64,000 bases of DNA from Bolinopsis microptera (GCF_026151205.1 NC_087080.1:14145337-14209336), one strand, 5' to 3'; counted from the first letter of the stretch, positions 21,485 to 34,359 are shown. Notes: generated from the letters alone by a model not told the origin. Translations and numbers: made by a program.

Positions 21485-23890
21485 TTTGACCAAAACCCAT
21501 AATCATGGGTAGAGTGGAGCGCTGCCAGTGTCTCTCTTTCCCAAACAAAAGGCAATGATATCAATTTGAATGACCGTTATCAAATGCAAAATGATACCGA
21601 GAATGAAATCGGTCGCTCGATTTTCCCACTCATTCATGGCTTACGAATTGTAATAAGTTTCGATTTATAACATGTAATCTATTTCAATTGTAAATGAATG
21701 GGAAAAGCAGAATTTGTTCAAAATCACGAATGAGCAAAATTTGAACCTTTCGCACGTGCAAACCTTAAGCGGAAGTTGCGTGCGCATCCAATATTGAATC
21801 ACCGTAAATTTTTGCATAATGGTGTTTTATATATAGTTTGATAAGCATGAAAAGTTTCAAAGTATTTCAAGAAGAACTCTTATCACAACGGCACTCCAAA
21901 GTTGACGGAAATTGGTGAAAACAGCAATTTTCAGTGATTTTAGCAATTTTCTAACAATTTGGGCGTGGCCCCACGTGAGCAAATTTTCGAATTTCAACTT
22001 TAAAACTAACCTATGACACAATTTAGACCTTTAGAAAGCAAAACTGAGCTCCACAACCCAAGGGATGGTGTAACACCAGAGAATACTAGAACGTAAAATG
22101 AGCGTTTTTATAAAATTATTCTTTAAAAAAGCACTAACTTCAATAGCGAATATCTTTATGAAGGAGCAAGCTAGAAAAACTTTCCGGTAGATTTTCAGAA
22201 TGCTTGAACGATTATCTAAGGTGAAAATGTCCTCAGATTTTGAATAAAATTACTTCTTAATAGCGTAAAATCGATTTTAAAAGTGATTACTTTGTCAAAA
22301 ATCAAGTTTTTAAAATGGTTAACTTGATGACGTCATCAAGTGGTGATGACGACGTTAAATTACTTTTAAATATAATTTAAACTAAAGTCTAAATAATTAT
22401 CTTCAAGACCTGAGGTCCGAAATGGCTGTATCTTTAAAGCTTTTGAATCTACGGACACCTAAATATAGCCTATAATTGACTGGCAAAGCGTCTATCCCTG
22501 AATATATGTACCTTACTCGGGAATATTATAGCGGGTTAATTTATGACTGGGAAAATTAATGACCGGGAAAAATATGGCGGAATTTCCCAAAACCCGCCAA
22601 ATTATCCCGGTCATGTATTTACCGGTGGCCGACCTTTCAAGTTTTTTTCAGAGGTCAACAAATTTTCAACCGAAATTTCTGTTTTTGTTACTTGTTAAAG
22701 AAGTTATTTCAATTTACAGTTATTGATATTAGTATTACTCAGAAATAGAAAAAAAGACACGTCTATTTAAAGGAAAATAAATCTAAGCAATAATAAGTCA
22801 AATCTTCATTAAAGCGTATTCTCATTCTCATTATCGCTAATGTCACCTCCATTATCATTATTGATATCCCCCTGCTGCTGACCGTCAAATTCGAAGTTGT
22901 ATTGTTAATGTTGTCTTAACAAGACTTTCATTTTGTCCGCTAATGGGGGCTACTGCTCTGAAGGTCAGCCGGAGCTTAATTTCCTGCCCACCGCTTGGTA
23001 TTGAGGAACGTCTTGGCTTTGCATTTTCAACTGCTCCAGTAATCAATCCACCGTGGACCATGAAATAGTGGCACAGTTTACTCACTTCTAGCGGGATGTG
23101 GTCCACCCTGAAATCTGATCTCTATAACCAAATTGTGGTTTTTATACCGAAATTATGGTAGCAACCGCCAATAAAGTTACAGCCCTCCATCCACTGCTTC
23201 AAAAGTCTTCTTTAGCACATATGAGACTTCAGGTAAAATATGATGATCACCACCCCCTTGGAACTCCATTATCTGAGTCGGCGGGTTTTTTATGACTGGG
23301 AAAATTTTTGACCGGGAAAAATATGGCGGAATCTTCCAAAACCCACCACTTTATCCCGGTTATAATATTCCCGAGTAAGGTATATATATATCACGACAAT
23401 CTGTCGTAAAACAGGGGTTCTAGAAAACCCATTTCCCGATGCTCCTGAAACTTGAAACTTTTTTTGCAGTCGATTTGGTCAACGTCTAGACGCCCTGAAA
23501 AATTTCAGATCTCTAACTCAATTTTAACATGGTTTTTAAGGCACCTGAATATGGCGATTTTGGGTTTTTTACCGAATTTCGTATAACAGTGCTGGCGAGT
23601 ATTTTATGCAAATTTCTTAAAAATCTCAACATAACTATTTTTTATTCCTGTCATCTTTGACATGAAATTAGAATGTTTTGACTTCCGATGAGTCTTAATG
23701 CCTGAAAAACTCCTGCCGCCTCCAGCCGGAGTGCACGCTTCGCGTGCACGAAAGAGGCTTCCGACGTGTACCATAGGGGGTGTAAAGGGGTTATAAAAGT
23801 AAAGGGGGTATAATAGTTAAGGGGGTACAATAGTAAAGGGGGTACATAGTATACCCCCAATAAAGACACCGCTCGTGCTTGCCAGCACTG
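21485..23890. mobile_element. 1.5-kb repeat element A (interrupted by E2)
   Basis: Runs from TTTGACCAAAACCCATAATC to CTTGCCAGCACTG. It splits the 3' flank of gene copy 3 at a site that is uninterrupted in copy 2 (ATTACATAATATTATGCAC, about 12870). The same element lies inverted at 26742-28326. Its right ~300 bp (23588-23890) is bounded by CAGTGCTGGCGAG and CTTGCCAGCACTG, resembling hAT termini. About 1.53 kb remains after removing E2. No coding region was found. Confidence 0.7.
22511..23380 (-). mobile_element. TA-target DNA transposon E2, internally deleted
   Basis: Inverted ends CCTTACTCGGGAATATTATA and TATAATATTCCCGAGTAAGG, flanked by TA on both sides. It is 870 bp and inserted inside element A. 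On the minus strand it keeps the C-terminal part of the E1 protein (IPLEVSKLCHYFMVHGGLIT, IPSGGQEIKLRLTFRAVAP). About 400 bp corresponding to E1 8635-9042 is missing. Confidence 0.88.
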
Positions 23891-24043
23891 TGATATAATG
23901 CACTAGTCCAATTTCAAAATCTGCTCTGGATATCTTACACATCCACTCAGGATATAATTAATACATTAAACACTTATCATTTAATATTGAAATAAAATAT
24001 CGGTACTTATTGGCGTGAACAGAATTATCAATCAATGTAAATG

Positions 24044-26400
24044 CTAAGTAATTCTTTTAACGGATTCAATGATAACGTAGATAACTCCTGGTATTGACGA
24101 TAATAAAGTTAAACAAGTAAAAACCAGTATTGTATAATCGCACCAGTTTAAACAACCCAATGCGAAAGGTGTCTGTTGTAACGCATTATCTAATACAACA
24201 AAACACTCTGCATTAACAGTACTACCCATGTACTGGATAATCATTCCAACTATTCTAAATATCATAGTAAAACTCATACATCCTCTTGCTAGTGTTGCTG
24301 GAATGTAAAATAATTTTACATCCAAACTGTCATATTCTTCCTTAAGTAACTTAAAATCCTTAACACCTGACTTTAATATCTTTATAACCGGTAAAATATA
24401 AATTAATGCAGTAACAACGTCCTTTGCTACTAGAAACCAAGGAGGGTTATCAATAATAAATTTGTCTACATAAAAGTATTCTAATATTAACTCAGGTGCA
24501 TCTTCTAACAATAATTTAAGACATGCAGCTGCCAATGTAAGTAACACCGCACTGTTGTGCCACTCCCTGTCCTTCTTGTTAACATTCACAACACTAATAT
24601 AACAGAAAGCAACTATCGTACTTTTAATAGCACCTAAACATGCAAATCCTAATATACTATTATTAACGTGAGTATTTCTGTAAATTAAGGGATCTATTAA
24701 CTCACCACGCTCTAGTTTATGAAAATAATACGTGTCAAAGATAACGTCCACCACATCCCAGAATATAGCAAATATTGGTAAAATAATAAGTTGTGAAATT
24801 AAAAGGATATGTGCACAACGTAATGGTAAAGTTATACATCCGAAGAAAATCTGTCTACGTTTTATAAATCCTTTAACATCACCTTTTGTTACTTTCCAAT
24901 CCTTAATAAATATTTCCTCAAAATTAATACTTATTATTTCCTCTTTCAATAAATCATCTTCTATAACTTTGTAATCTTTTTTGTTTAATTCCTTCTTTTT
25001 AAGTTTAAACTCACTTAACTCTCCTTTAATTTTTCCATACTGGGTACTCCCTAAAATTTTCTTAGAGTACAATAGAATAGTGTTTCTTCTGTACGTGTTC
25101 TTAATATCTGTCCAGGGGTTGTAACCTACAATAACAAGAAGCAACACAAACATTACCACAGCGAATAGGACAGGTACTATCATAGCAAATATTGATCCTG
25201 TCTCACTCACACGTGGTGTCCACGTCACCGTTACATTGCAGAGCTTGTTGCCGGCTACTGTTACACATGTTCCGTTGTTTGTTATGTTACCTGCGGGGTA
25301 AATCAATGCTATTATCAGTTTATTATATTAAAGAATGAACTTTATTGTTATCATTTTTTTATTTTTCTATTTTTTTATTTTTTAAAAATTGTGTTCTTAT
25401 TGATTTGTATTACTTTTTGGAGCGTGCATTTTGCAATGTTCTTCTAATATCTTAGCTCTAAAATTAAAATAATGTGACTCACCGATGGGAGTAACTACAA
25501 CGCTCTTTTCGTATACTGGGGATCCAGGATAATATCCTGACGTCACTGAGCATTTGTAAGATGTAGCAGAGCTGATCGTCGACAAGATTGCTGTTTTTAT
25601 AGTTAGTTTTGGTGTCTGTGCTCCATTTGCAAATGCAGCTGTCCCATCATCGACAATATAGTTAGAAGTGTCACCAGTAGAAATATCATTCCCGCCAGGG
25701 TCTTTCCACGTGATATCAGCTGCACTTCCCAGTCCGGTTATGTCACATGATATTGTCTGTACTACACCAGTTGTAATCCTTCTATCGTGTGGAGTTATAG
25801 CTGAAATTGAAATTTAGTTATTTATGAATTTTAAATCACTGTTTTTTTCATTATATCATGACAGTTTAATATGTGATATTATGAAGGTGGTAAAATGTGT
25901 CAATCTCTATTGTAGCACTGAAACAATGGTGTAGAATGGTCGAATCTAGAGTTGAAGGAGAACTGTTTCAGTAACGAATCAGTAGTTCTGCCTAGAAATC
26001 GGTTTTTATCGAGAAATGCACATTTTAATGCATCAAATAAAATTAGAAATGGGAGACTTACTGTAAAATATCAGGTCAGCAGTTGGCTTCACGGGTGTAG
26101 CACCAGAATCCACAGGATCAGTAACTTCACAAGTAAACTGCAAGTTACCCCTTGTATTATCAGAACCTGCCACCTCCAAGGTGGTTGTTTGTGTTCCATC
26201 TGTTCCATCTCCACTACTGTACGAAGCTGCTCCCACATCTGGTGTGTAGGTGCTGTTATCGGTCAAGATCGTTTCTCCCAATTTCCACACGACGTTTGTT
26301 ACTTGTGCAGTCAAACTACTGACATCACATTTTACAGTGAACGTAGCGGCTGCACTATCTACCACTTCTTTACTGTGAGATGACACATTTATTGGTGAAC
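24044..26400 (-). CDS. Ig-like/multipass membrane protein, copy 3 (3' exons)
   Basis: Three exons: 26400-26062 (Ig-like, KCDVSSL...VVWKLG...FTCEV), 25800-25493 (second Ig-like, SCDITGLG...ITWKDPGG...YKCSVTSG) and 25290-24044 (stalk, membrane helices, C-terminus). Every junction is GT/AG in phase 1. The last exon has a first helix SIFAMIVPVLFAVVMFVLLL, a ~90-residue charged linker that differs strongly from copy 2, then about six conserved helices with FWDVVDVIFDTYYF, LLLEDAPELILEYFYVDKF and TPFALGCLNWCDYTILVFT, ending VIIESVKRIT. Copy 3 has one more Ig exon than copy 2. The likely role is a cell-surface receptor or adhesion protein with a multipass module. 5' exons and signal peptide were not found; a long upstream intron interrupted by insertions is possible. 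Confidence 0.82.
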
Positions 26401-26741
26401 CTGAAATAACGGGAATTTAGAATAACTAAAACACTCGAATAACATGTGGTTAGTGTAGTTTTTTGTTGAGATGTGACAACTATTTACGGGTTTTACATTA
26501 CTATTAGCTAATTGATGAATTGTGGTCACATTTTTAACTATTTGTTCTACACCCACCCATAGCCAAGTCTTCTGAACAAAATCCTAAAAATGTCTTTCGA
26601 ATTATCAGATGCGTTGGTAGTAACTAGTAGCTGGTATTACCCACTAGTCTAGAACCAAAATGGTACCAGCTCATTACAATGGTAATAAGCCGATAATCAC
26701 GGGGTCTTTCATTACTTTTATAAATATTAATACAATATATC

Positions 26742-28182
26742 ACAATGCTGGCAAGCATTACCGTCGCCCTTATATTCACAACACTATTTACCCCCTATAC
26801 GATTATATCCCCTTTATTGTTTTCCAGGCATTAAGACTCATCGAAAGTAGTTCAGCAGGTACATTTAAGTTCAAAACATTCTAATTCAATGTTGAAGATG
26901 ACAGGAATAAGAAATAGTTGTATGGAGGTTTTTAAGAAATTTGCGCAAAATACGCGCCAGCATGTTATACGAAATTAGGTAAAAAACCCAAAATCGCCAT
27001 ATTCAGGTGCCTTAAAAACCATGTTAAAATTGAGTTAGCGATCTGAAACTTTGCAGGGCGTCTAGACCTTGTCCAAATCGACTGTTAAAAAAATTTCATG
27101 TTTCAGGAGTATCGGGAAGTGGGTTTTCTGGAACCCCTGTTTTACAACAGATTGTCGTGAAGATATATATATATGTATAGACGCTTTTTGCAGTCAATTG
27201 TAGCCTACATTTAAGTGTCCGTAGATTCAAAAGTATAAACGATACAGTCATCTCGAACCACAGGTTTTAAAGATAATTGTTTAAGCTTTAGTTTACATTG
27301 TATTGAAAAATAATTTAACGTCATCATCATCACTTGATGACGTCATCAAGTTAAGTGTTTTTAAAACTTGACTTTTGACAAAGTAACAACTTTTTAAATC
27401 GATTTTACACTATTAAGGAGTAATTTTATTCAAAATCTGAGGACATTTTCATCTTAGATAATTGTTCAAGCATTCCGAAAATCTACCGGAATAGTTTCCT
27501 ACCTTGCTCCTTCATAAAGATATTTGCTATTGAAGTTAGTGCTTTTTTGAAGAATAATTTTATAAAAACACAAAAGTTGTGAATTAGTATTCTCTGGTGT
27601 TGGGCCATCCCTTGGGTTGTGGAGCTCAATTTTGCTTTTTAAAGGTGTAAATTGTGTTATAGGCTAGTTTTAAAGTTAAAAATCGAAAAGTTGCACACGT
27701 GGGAACACGCCCAAATTCATTTAAAATAGCTAAAATCGCTAAAAATTTTGATTTTCACGATTTTTATCAACTTTGGAGTCCCGTTGTGATCCAAGCTCTT
27801 TTTGAAATCTTCTGAAACTTTGCATGCTTATCAAACTATATATTAAATACCACTATGCAAAAATTTACGGTGATTCAATATTGTATGCGCACGCGACGTC
27901 CGCTCAAAGTTTGCACGTGCGAAAGGTGAGAAATTTGCTCATTCGTGATTTCGAATATATTCTGCTTTCCACGATATTTAAATGGCATTATATATGAATT
28001 TAATGCCAACTTGAATGAGTAAAAAAGTGCCATATTCAGTCGGTTATCGACAGAAATACCTAACTAAACACAAGGAAACGTTTTCAAAGGCAGAATTTCG
28101 AAATCGTCGAAATTACCTCCTTGTTAATGAAGTTTCGACTAGCTGTGTAAATTATCCTGACATTATAATCAAAAAGAGATGA
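26742..28182. mobile_element. repeat element A, inverted second copy
   Basis: Inserted in repeat S between ACAATATAT and CGTTATTACT; the empty site is at about 20797-20815. Shares with 21485-23890 the ends, the 8-bp tract TGATGACG, and most of the text, without E2. Starts CACAATGCTGGCAAGC. It continues into the perfect palindrome at 28183-28513. Confidence 0.75.
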
Positions 28183-28513
28183 TATTTGACCAAAACCCAT
28201 AATCATGGGTAGAGTGTACCGCTGCCAGTGTCTCTCTTTTCCAAACAAAAGGAAATGATATTAATTTGAGGAACAGTCCGCTAATGCAAATTGATACCGA
28301 GAATGAAATCGGTCGCTCGCTTTTTCCATTCGATCACGGCTTACGAATTGTAATAAAGCTTATTGATTTGAAAAAGCGAGCGACCGATTTCATTCTCGGT
28401 ATCAATTTGCATTAGCGGACTGTTCCTCAAATTAATATCATTTCCTTTTGTTTGGAAAAGAGAGACACTGGCAGCGGTACACTCTACCCATGATTATGGG
28501 TTTTGGTCAAATA
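28183..28513. repeat. perfect 144-bp inverted repeat with 43-bp loop
   Basis: Arms 28183-28326 and 28370-28513 are reverse complements with no mismatch that I can find. The arm is the terminal R sequence of element A (TTTGACCAAAACCCATAATC ... ATCGGTCGCTCGCTTTTTC). Single R copies occur at 21485-21615, 31402-31494 and 32444-32510. The duplication of the end is specific to this insertion. Confidence 0.93.
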
Positions 28514-28549
28514 CCGTTATTACTTATTATATAAGTTAGTAATTTTTCT

Positions 28550-28738
28550 ATGGAATTTAAATTAACCTTTCTCACTTACTTGATTCAAAGGAGTAGAGCA
28601 GGAGTAACAGTACTCCGCAAAGATCTTTCATATCAACTAGATTCGCTGCGTATCACGAATGTCACATCATATCTGCACACGAAATTGGTTAAAGCTATCT
28701 ACAATTTCGAAGCTAATCGCCCACTTATATCCATATAA
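28550..28738 (+). CDS. 62-codon ORF in repeat S, second copy, doubtful
   Basis: Same frame as 20842-21030, with M to T and P to L changes. There is no family match and no splice context; it is listed only because the frame is intact in both copies. Confidence 0.15.
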   Translation: MEFKLTFLTYLIQRSRAGVTVLRKDLSYQLDSLRITNVTSYLHTKLVKAIYNFEANRPLISI

Positions 28739-29221
28739 CTGTAACCACAGATTCTAACAATATACACATAATATAACAATGACCCTGTAATATAAAATTC
28801 AATATAAAAATTCATTAAAAATCTTAGAAAATTTCATAAAAACCCTTTGTAGTAGTAATAAAAATAGCCAATTCAATTTGTTGGCTCTAAATTAATATCT
28901 ATATCTGATACCTTAGCTATACTACCACTTTTTTATCCTTCTTTCTCCTCTAAAAGCAATAGGTTTGGTTTGGAGACCGGGTTTTGGTACATCGGCCAAT
29001 GTTTACAAAATCATATGATACATAACAATATAATTTTATTTAATATACGTGAACACGAAAATTTAAAATTATGATGTAACCTTTTACGTTTGTTCATCAA
29101 AAAAAACTAATATAAAAAAACCAAAACTTTAGAAATTAAAACTTGCAGATCATGATTTATTAACATAGTGACAAATAATTTGGTTTGATACGACAGATGA
29201 TCACACGCACTGTTTTATAAG

Positions 29222-29648
<427 letters not shown>

Positions 29649-29685
29649 CAAAAGGAAATGATGATCACACGCACTGTTTTATAAG

Positions 29686-29900
<215 letters not shown>

Positions 29901-29959
29901 CAAAAGGAAATGATATTCATTTGATTGACCGTTCTCAAATGCAAAATGATACCGAAAAC

Positions 29960-32758
29960 ATGGTACAGCTACAATAATTGTTTAATGTAACTATAGTGTT
30001 TAATGTAACTATAGTATCGTAGATCGGACTACGGAAAAGAAAAACAGAAAATAACGGAGTGACAATGAGAGTAGAAGGTCACCTACACACAACTACAAGT
30101 CATGTGCATTATAGGAACGAGAATATATAAATTCAATGTGGCACGTGGGCATATATCTTTGACACGTTTTAGTATTGCGTCGCTGTGAATGGGACGAAAA
30201 GCAGCACGTGGGAATCATCCATGTGTCACGTGCAGGAAGAGCAGGAGGAGCAGGAGGAGCAAGAGGAGCAGGAGGAGCAGGAGGAGCAGGAGGAGCAGGA
30301 GGAGGAGTAGCATTGTCGGGGGTCAATTTTTATAACCTCCGGCCAATTTCTTGACTGCGCTAATCAGCTCGGTTTCATTGACTTTAAGTTTTGGTGCCAA
30401 CTAGGCAAAATTCCAAATAACTTATAACATTTGTGATCGCAGGTTTTAAACTAGATACTGCAGCTTTCTTTCTAGAAAACCTGGCGATTTAACTTTAACA
30501 CTGCCATAATCTATTTTGCATGGATTAATAATTTTGTAACAAATCCTGCCAAGTTAATGTAGGAAATTTAATGGTAAACCTGCCGATTTAACTTTATCAC
30601 TGCCGTAATCTATCCGGCAAGGATCAATCATTTTATAACAAATCTTGCCAAGTTAATAAGTTAATAGCAAATCCTGCCAAATAACAAATAGTAAAACCTG
30701 CGCTGCTGATGCAGGATCACTAAAACCTGCGGATTTAGTGTAATATACTGCAGATCTGCAATGGGTAAATTAGATTACTAGGCAGGAGTGATAATATCGC
30801 AGACTTCGCAATTAAGTTGGCAGGATTTAGGTTAAATTCGCAGTGGCAATGGTTGGAAGGGGCCTCTGATATGATGTTATACCACTAAGACAGTTTTCCC
30901 CATATAATATAGGAGACCCTGTTAAAAGGGTAGTCATAGATGCGATCGTCAGATAGGCTGACTACCTACTATAAGAGCAATCAACAGCTTAAATTAATGC
31001 AGAAGCGAGGACACGGGAAATAGACCAACTTAGCACACCGTTCAACAATACCCCCCTTTATACCCCTCCCCCCATGATCAGCCCACGTCAGCTCAGGAGA
31101 TTTCTCACATTTTTGTAAAGTATTTCGTTGCTTAATTGGTTCATAATATCATTTTGCACGAGTCTAAATCGAATAAATTCGATCATACATACCTCGTGAA
31201 TCTACAAATTCTGACTTATTTGATTTAGTCCCATCGAGAATGCGAAAGTAGCAACTTTTGATTCTAAAGTTCCAGACACTTAGTCAAGATTGCTGGGGCG
31301 TTAACCAACTCGGAAGGAATTAGACAGGATCACACAGCTGAATAACTTCTGAATAGCTGCGACGGTTAACACGCAGAGAAGATGAAATTAACAACGTCTC
31401 TTTCCCAAACAAAAGGAAATGATATTATAATTAATTTGCTTGACCGTCTGCAAATGCAAAATGATACCGAGAATGAAATCGGTCGCTCGCTTTTCAGTTT
31501 TCCGAACGATCCTATGACTTATGACTATGACTATTTTTAGGTGTATTATATCAGACCGGGAACATCGTAACAAAAAACAAAAACGAAGCATACGCACGGA
31601 AAGGTATTTTGGTTAAAGAACCGAAGGGTGCTATCAGTTCAAGAATTGTTTCTGGCTCAAGGAAAAAGTTATCAGAATAATATTGGATGACTTTAATGTT
31701 ATGCAGTTACATGGAGGTTTGGTTTATTTTAAGAAGAGATAAGTAGACAGCATTGCTGACACAGCAACGTCCGGTACCCGGGTTGAACTGCAAAGATGTT
31801 AAATACGTAGTGTATCTTATAAACGTACGGCATACGAATACGTATGAATAGTTGCGACGGTTAAAACGCATTTTTCATAGCATTTCTTACTAACAAACTA
31901 TCGCATTATTTGTATTTTTCAAGAAGATTGCAAGCTTCTTTCAGTTCCTGTATGATTACTATTTTGTGGACCATTTATATTCCGTAAGCATTGTTATACA
32001 TTTCCATCTCTATTAGTAGCATTTATCCTATTAGTAGCAGTGTAATTTATACCTCATTAATCACAAACTTGACATTCCGTGTTTACCCTTTATACAGGCG
32101 AGCGCCGAGCCGTACTATATAAATAGCAGTCCACTGTTGTGCTGCTAGAACTGATCAGATTATAGTGTAGATGATAGATATAAATCTATAAATAATTTCT
32201 TGATAAACTCCATGAGGCATTACACATTACATACCTCGTGAACCTCAGACTTATTTGATTTAGTCCCATCGAGAATGCAAAAGTAGTAACTTTCGATTCT
32301 AAAGTTCCAGACACTTAGTCAAGATTTCTGGGGCGTTGACCAAATCGGAAGGAATTTGACAGGAGCACAAAGCTGAATAACGTATGAATAGCTGCGACGG
32401 TTAACACGCACATTTGAAAGCACTTTTGAAAGCATTTCTTAAACTTGAGCAAAACCCATAATTATGGGTAGAGTGGACCGCTGCCAGTGTCTCTCTTTCT
32501 CAATTATTAAAGTAATTGAGACACCACTCAACATGGGCTACATCACCGGGGGGGGGGGGGGGGGGGGGGGTTACCACGAACGATGGATGAATTCCGTTCA
32601 GGGGGTTGAAGAGAGAGGGAGGGAGGGAGGGAGAGTGGGAGCACAGCATGGTTGCGTGTTAAGTTGAAGGAATACAACTATTCAGAAAATGATACTGTAG
32701 CTATTAATTTTGTTGATTCAATTATCTAGAGTCTTTTGTTTTAGTTGTCAAAATCTAG
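29960..32758. other. non-coding region with several local repeats
   Basis: Contents: a GAGGAGCAG minisatellite (about 30236-30308), two ~106-bp tandem units with CTGCC(G)ATTTAACTTTA (30477-30583 and 30584-30690), R fragments (31402-31494, 32444-32510), a ~190-bp direct duplication (about 31190-31380 and 32228-32412), a 22-bp poly-G run (about 32549-32570) and GAGG-rich text at 32610-32640. No supported gene. Confidence 0.5.
32116..32125 (+). promoter_or_regulatory. TATA-box-like TATATAAATA
   Basis: A strong TATA match lies in a locally GC-rich setting (GGCGAGCGCCGAGCCG upstream). It points toward the possible exon at 32759, but no transcript start can be proven from sequence. Confidence 0.25.
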
Positions 32759-32863
32759 GCCCATCTCCGCATAGAGACATATCTCCCAGGCTTTGACCTT
32801 GCTCGGAAGTCCCTTGTCTGCCCGCAGAAGTACTACAACGGAAGTGGGTTTGCTCTGAGACAG
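32759..32863 (+). CDS. possible internal exon, 35 codons
   Basis: Bounded by TCTAG and CAG/GTAGTG and exactly 105 nt, phase 0 at both ends. Reads AHLRIETYLPGFDLARKSLV then CPQKYYNGSGFALRQ. No partner exon was identified. It could be chance. Confidence 0.25.
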
Positions 32864-33421
32864 GTAGTGACAGCTTCAAGACTCCAGAGGTCTGTTGCAT
32901 TGATATTTATTATTCTATGATTTCGTATATACTTTGGGAGTCCTGGAATGCAGCTAGCAGGAGTTGCATTCTGTGGGCACGGCGAGAAGGCCTCCCTCCT
33001 TAAGTAAGAGGCCAGAAACCGTTGACCAGAACAGAGAGAGAGAGATCAGAGAGTTGTCAAAATAAGAATGCGAATTTTCAAATAATAGTATCATACACTA
33101 TAGATTATCAATTACACAAAAAATCTAATAGATATCGTTAACATTAAGATATTAATCATTAGGTGCTAGTGACTAGCACCGTGCTATTATTACTATACCC
33201 AACCAACAACAACAAAGTAACTGTTACCAACTTTCAAGAACTAAAGGGTAATCCGACTCTACTTTAGTCAGTTAATTGATGATGGTAATGGTATGAAACC
33301 AAATTAAGGTACTGGAAGTCAAAATGCCGAAGAAAATTAAAAAATCATAAATTGTCCATTCATTCTCTGTCCCATTTTCAGTTTTTGAAGATGAAATTTC
33401 CAGGACCGAACTTTTACAGTT

Positions 33422-34265
33422 TTAATGGAAGGACTTGCGAGACCTTTTTGTCTTGCATGTCCTAGGAACGATACTATTGTAATCTTTATCTTCTGCCAGT
33501 AGTGCTTGGCATCGTGCGTCTCGATCTGAAACACGTTTAAGATGTATAATATAAATATACGTTAAAATTCTTGGTATCGAACATCAAAAATTCAATATCA
33601 GGACAAAGGATGAATAAAATAATATGGGAAATATCAAAAAAGCAGATACGATACACCTTACATAATACATAATGAGATAGGATGCTGTAACAGTGAATGT
33701 CCTAGTGTTAAGATTGACTCACCCCTATCATTCCTGTTGCCACATTCATGTCGCTCTCTCTTGCTCTCCATCTCGCTGCCCTCCCCTCTTGTCCGGTAAT
33801 AAGTTACCAGGCACCAGTTCTGCCCGTTCTGACACTGGTGGGTCTTGCACTGGTTTCCTAGACGAGACAGGCTATTATAACATCCAAGTAACAAATATAT
33901 AGGCTTATTCCAGTAAACTGAATGCTTATTTCAAATAAATAAAATAAGAAGCAAATGTATTGAGCAGGATGGAACCGTTAGCTAAGCTATTACGGCTAGG
34001 AAATATTAACCGTAGAAGGTAAATAGAAGGAAATATTAACCGTAGAAGGTAAATAGAAGGAAATATTAACCGTAGAAGGTAAATTTAAGGAAATATTAAC
34101 CGTAGAAGGTGTGATTTACTAATTAGGTAACTGAGTTACTGTGAGTTATTATCTAACCTTGTACCGCTTCTTTATCAACCTCGTCCCACATGCTCGTGAT
34201 TCTATTATCCATGGACTTGGCAATAGTGCACTCCCAACAGTACTGCACAACATCATCTGAATCAT
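33422..34265 (-). CDS. small secreted cysteine-rich protein, copy 1 (lacks its own signal exon)
   Basis: Three exons: 34265-34158 (DDSDDVVQYCWECTIAKSMD..., ends EAVQG), 33857-33723 (NQCKTHQCQNGQNWCLVTYY ... RHECGNRND) and 33525-33422 (RDARCQALLAEDKDYNSIVP, RTCKTKR, stop). All junctions are phase 1 and GT/AG. Eight cysteines in the pattern CWEC, C, C, WC, C, C, C suggest a compact disulphide domain of Ly6/three-finger kind, though the usual C-terminal CN is absent. No signal-peptide exon lies between this copy and copy 2's last exon at 34515. It may be a 5'-truncated duplicate, or it may be spliced to copy 2's first exon, whose phase fits. Changes against copy 2 leave every frame open. Confidence 0.65.
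34000..34110. repeat. 30-bp tandem repeat, about 4 units
   Basis: Units of GGAAATATTAACCGTAGAAG plus GTAAATAGAA lie inside the intron between exons of copy 1. Copy 2 has one unit at the same place (about 35016-35036). Confidence 0.9.
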
Positions 34266-34359
34266 CTGAAAGTCGAATTTAAGTGATTAGATGACGGCAA
34301 TGATAGGGAGACGGTGCGCATATTCTGTTCCATTTACAGTTTTTGAAGATGAAATTTCC

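Noticed and set aside
26660..26884. 74-codon ORF upstream of gene copy 3
   Set aside because: Crosses the repeat S/element A junction, so it is a chance fusion of two repeats.
30093..30326. Pro/Ala-rich protein on the minus strand
   Set aside because: It is a translation of the GAGGAGCAG minisatellite with no splice or homologue support.
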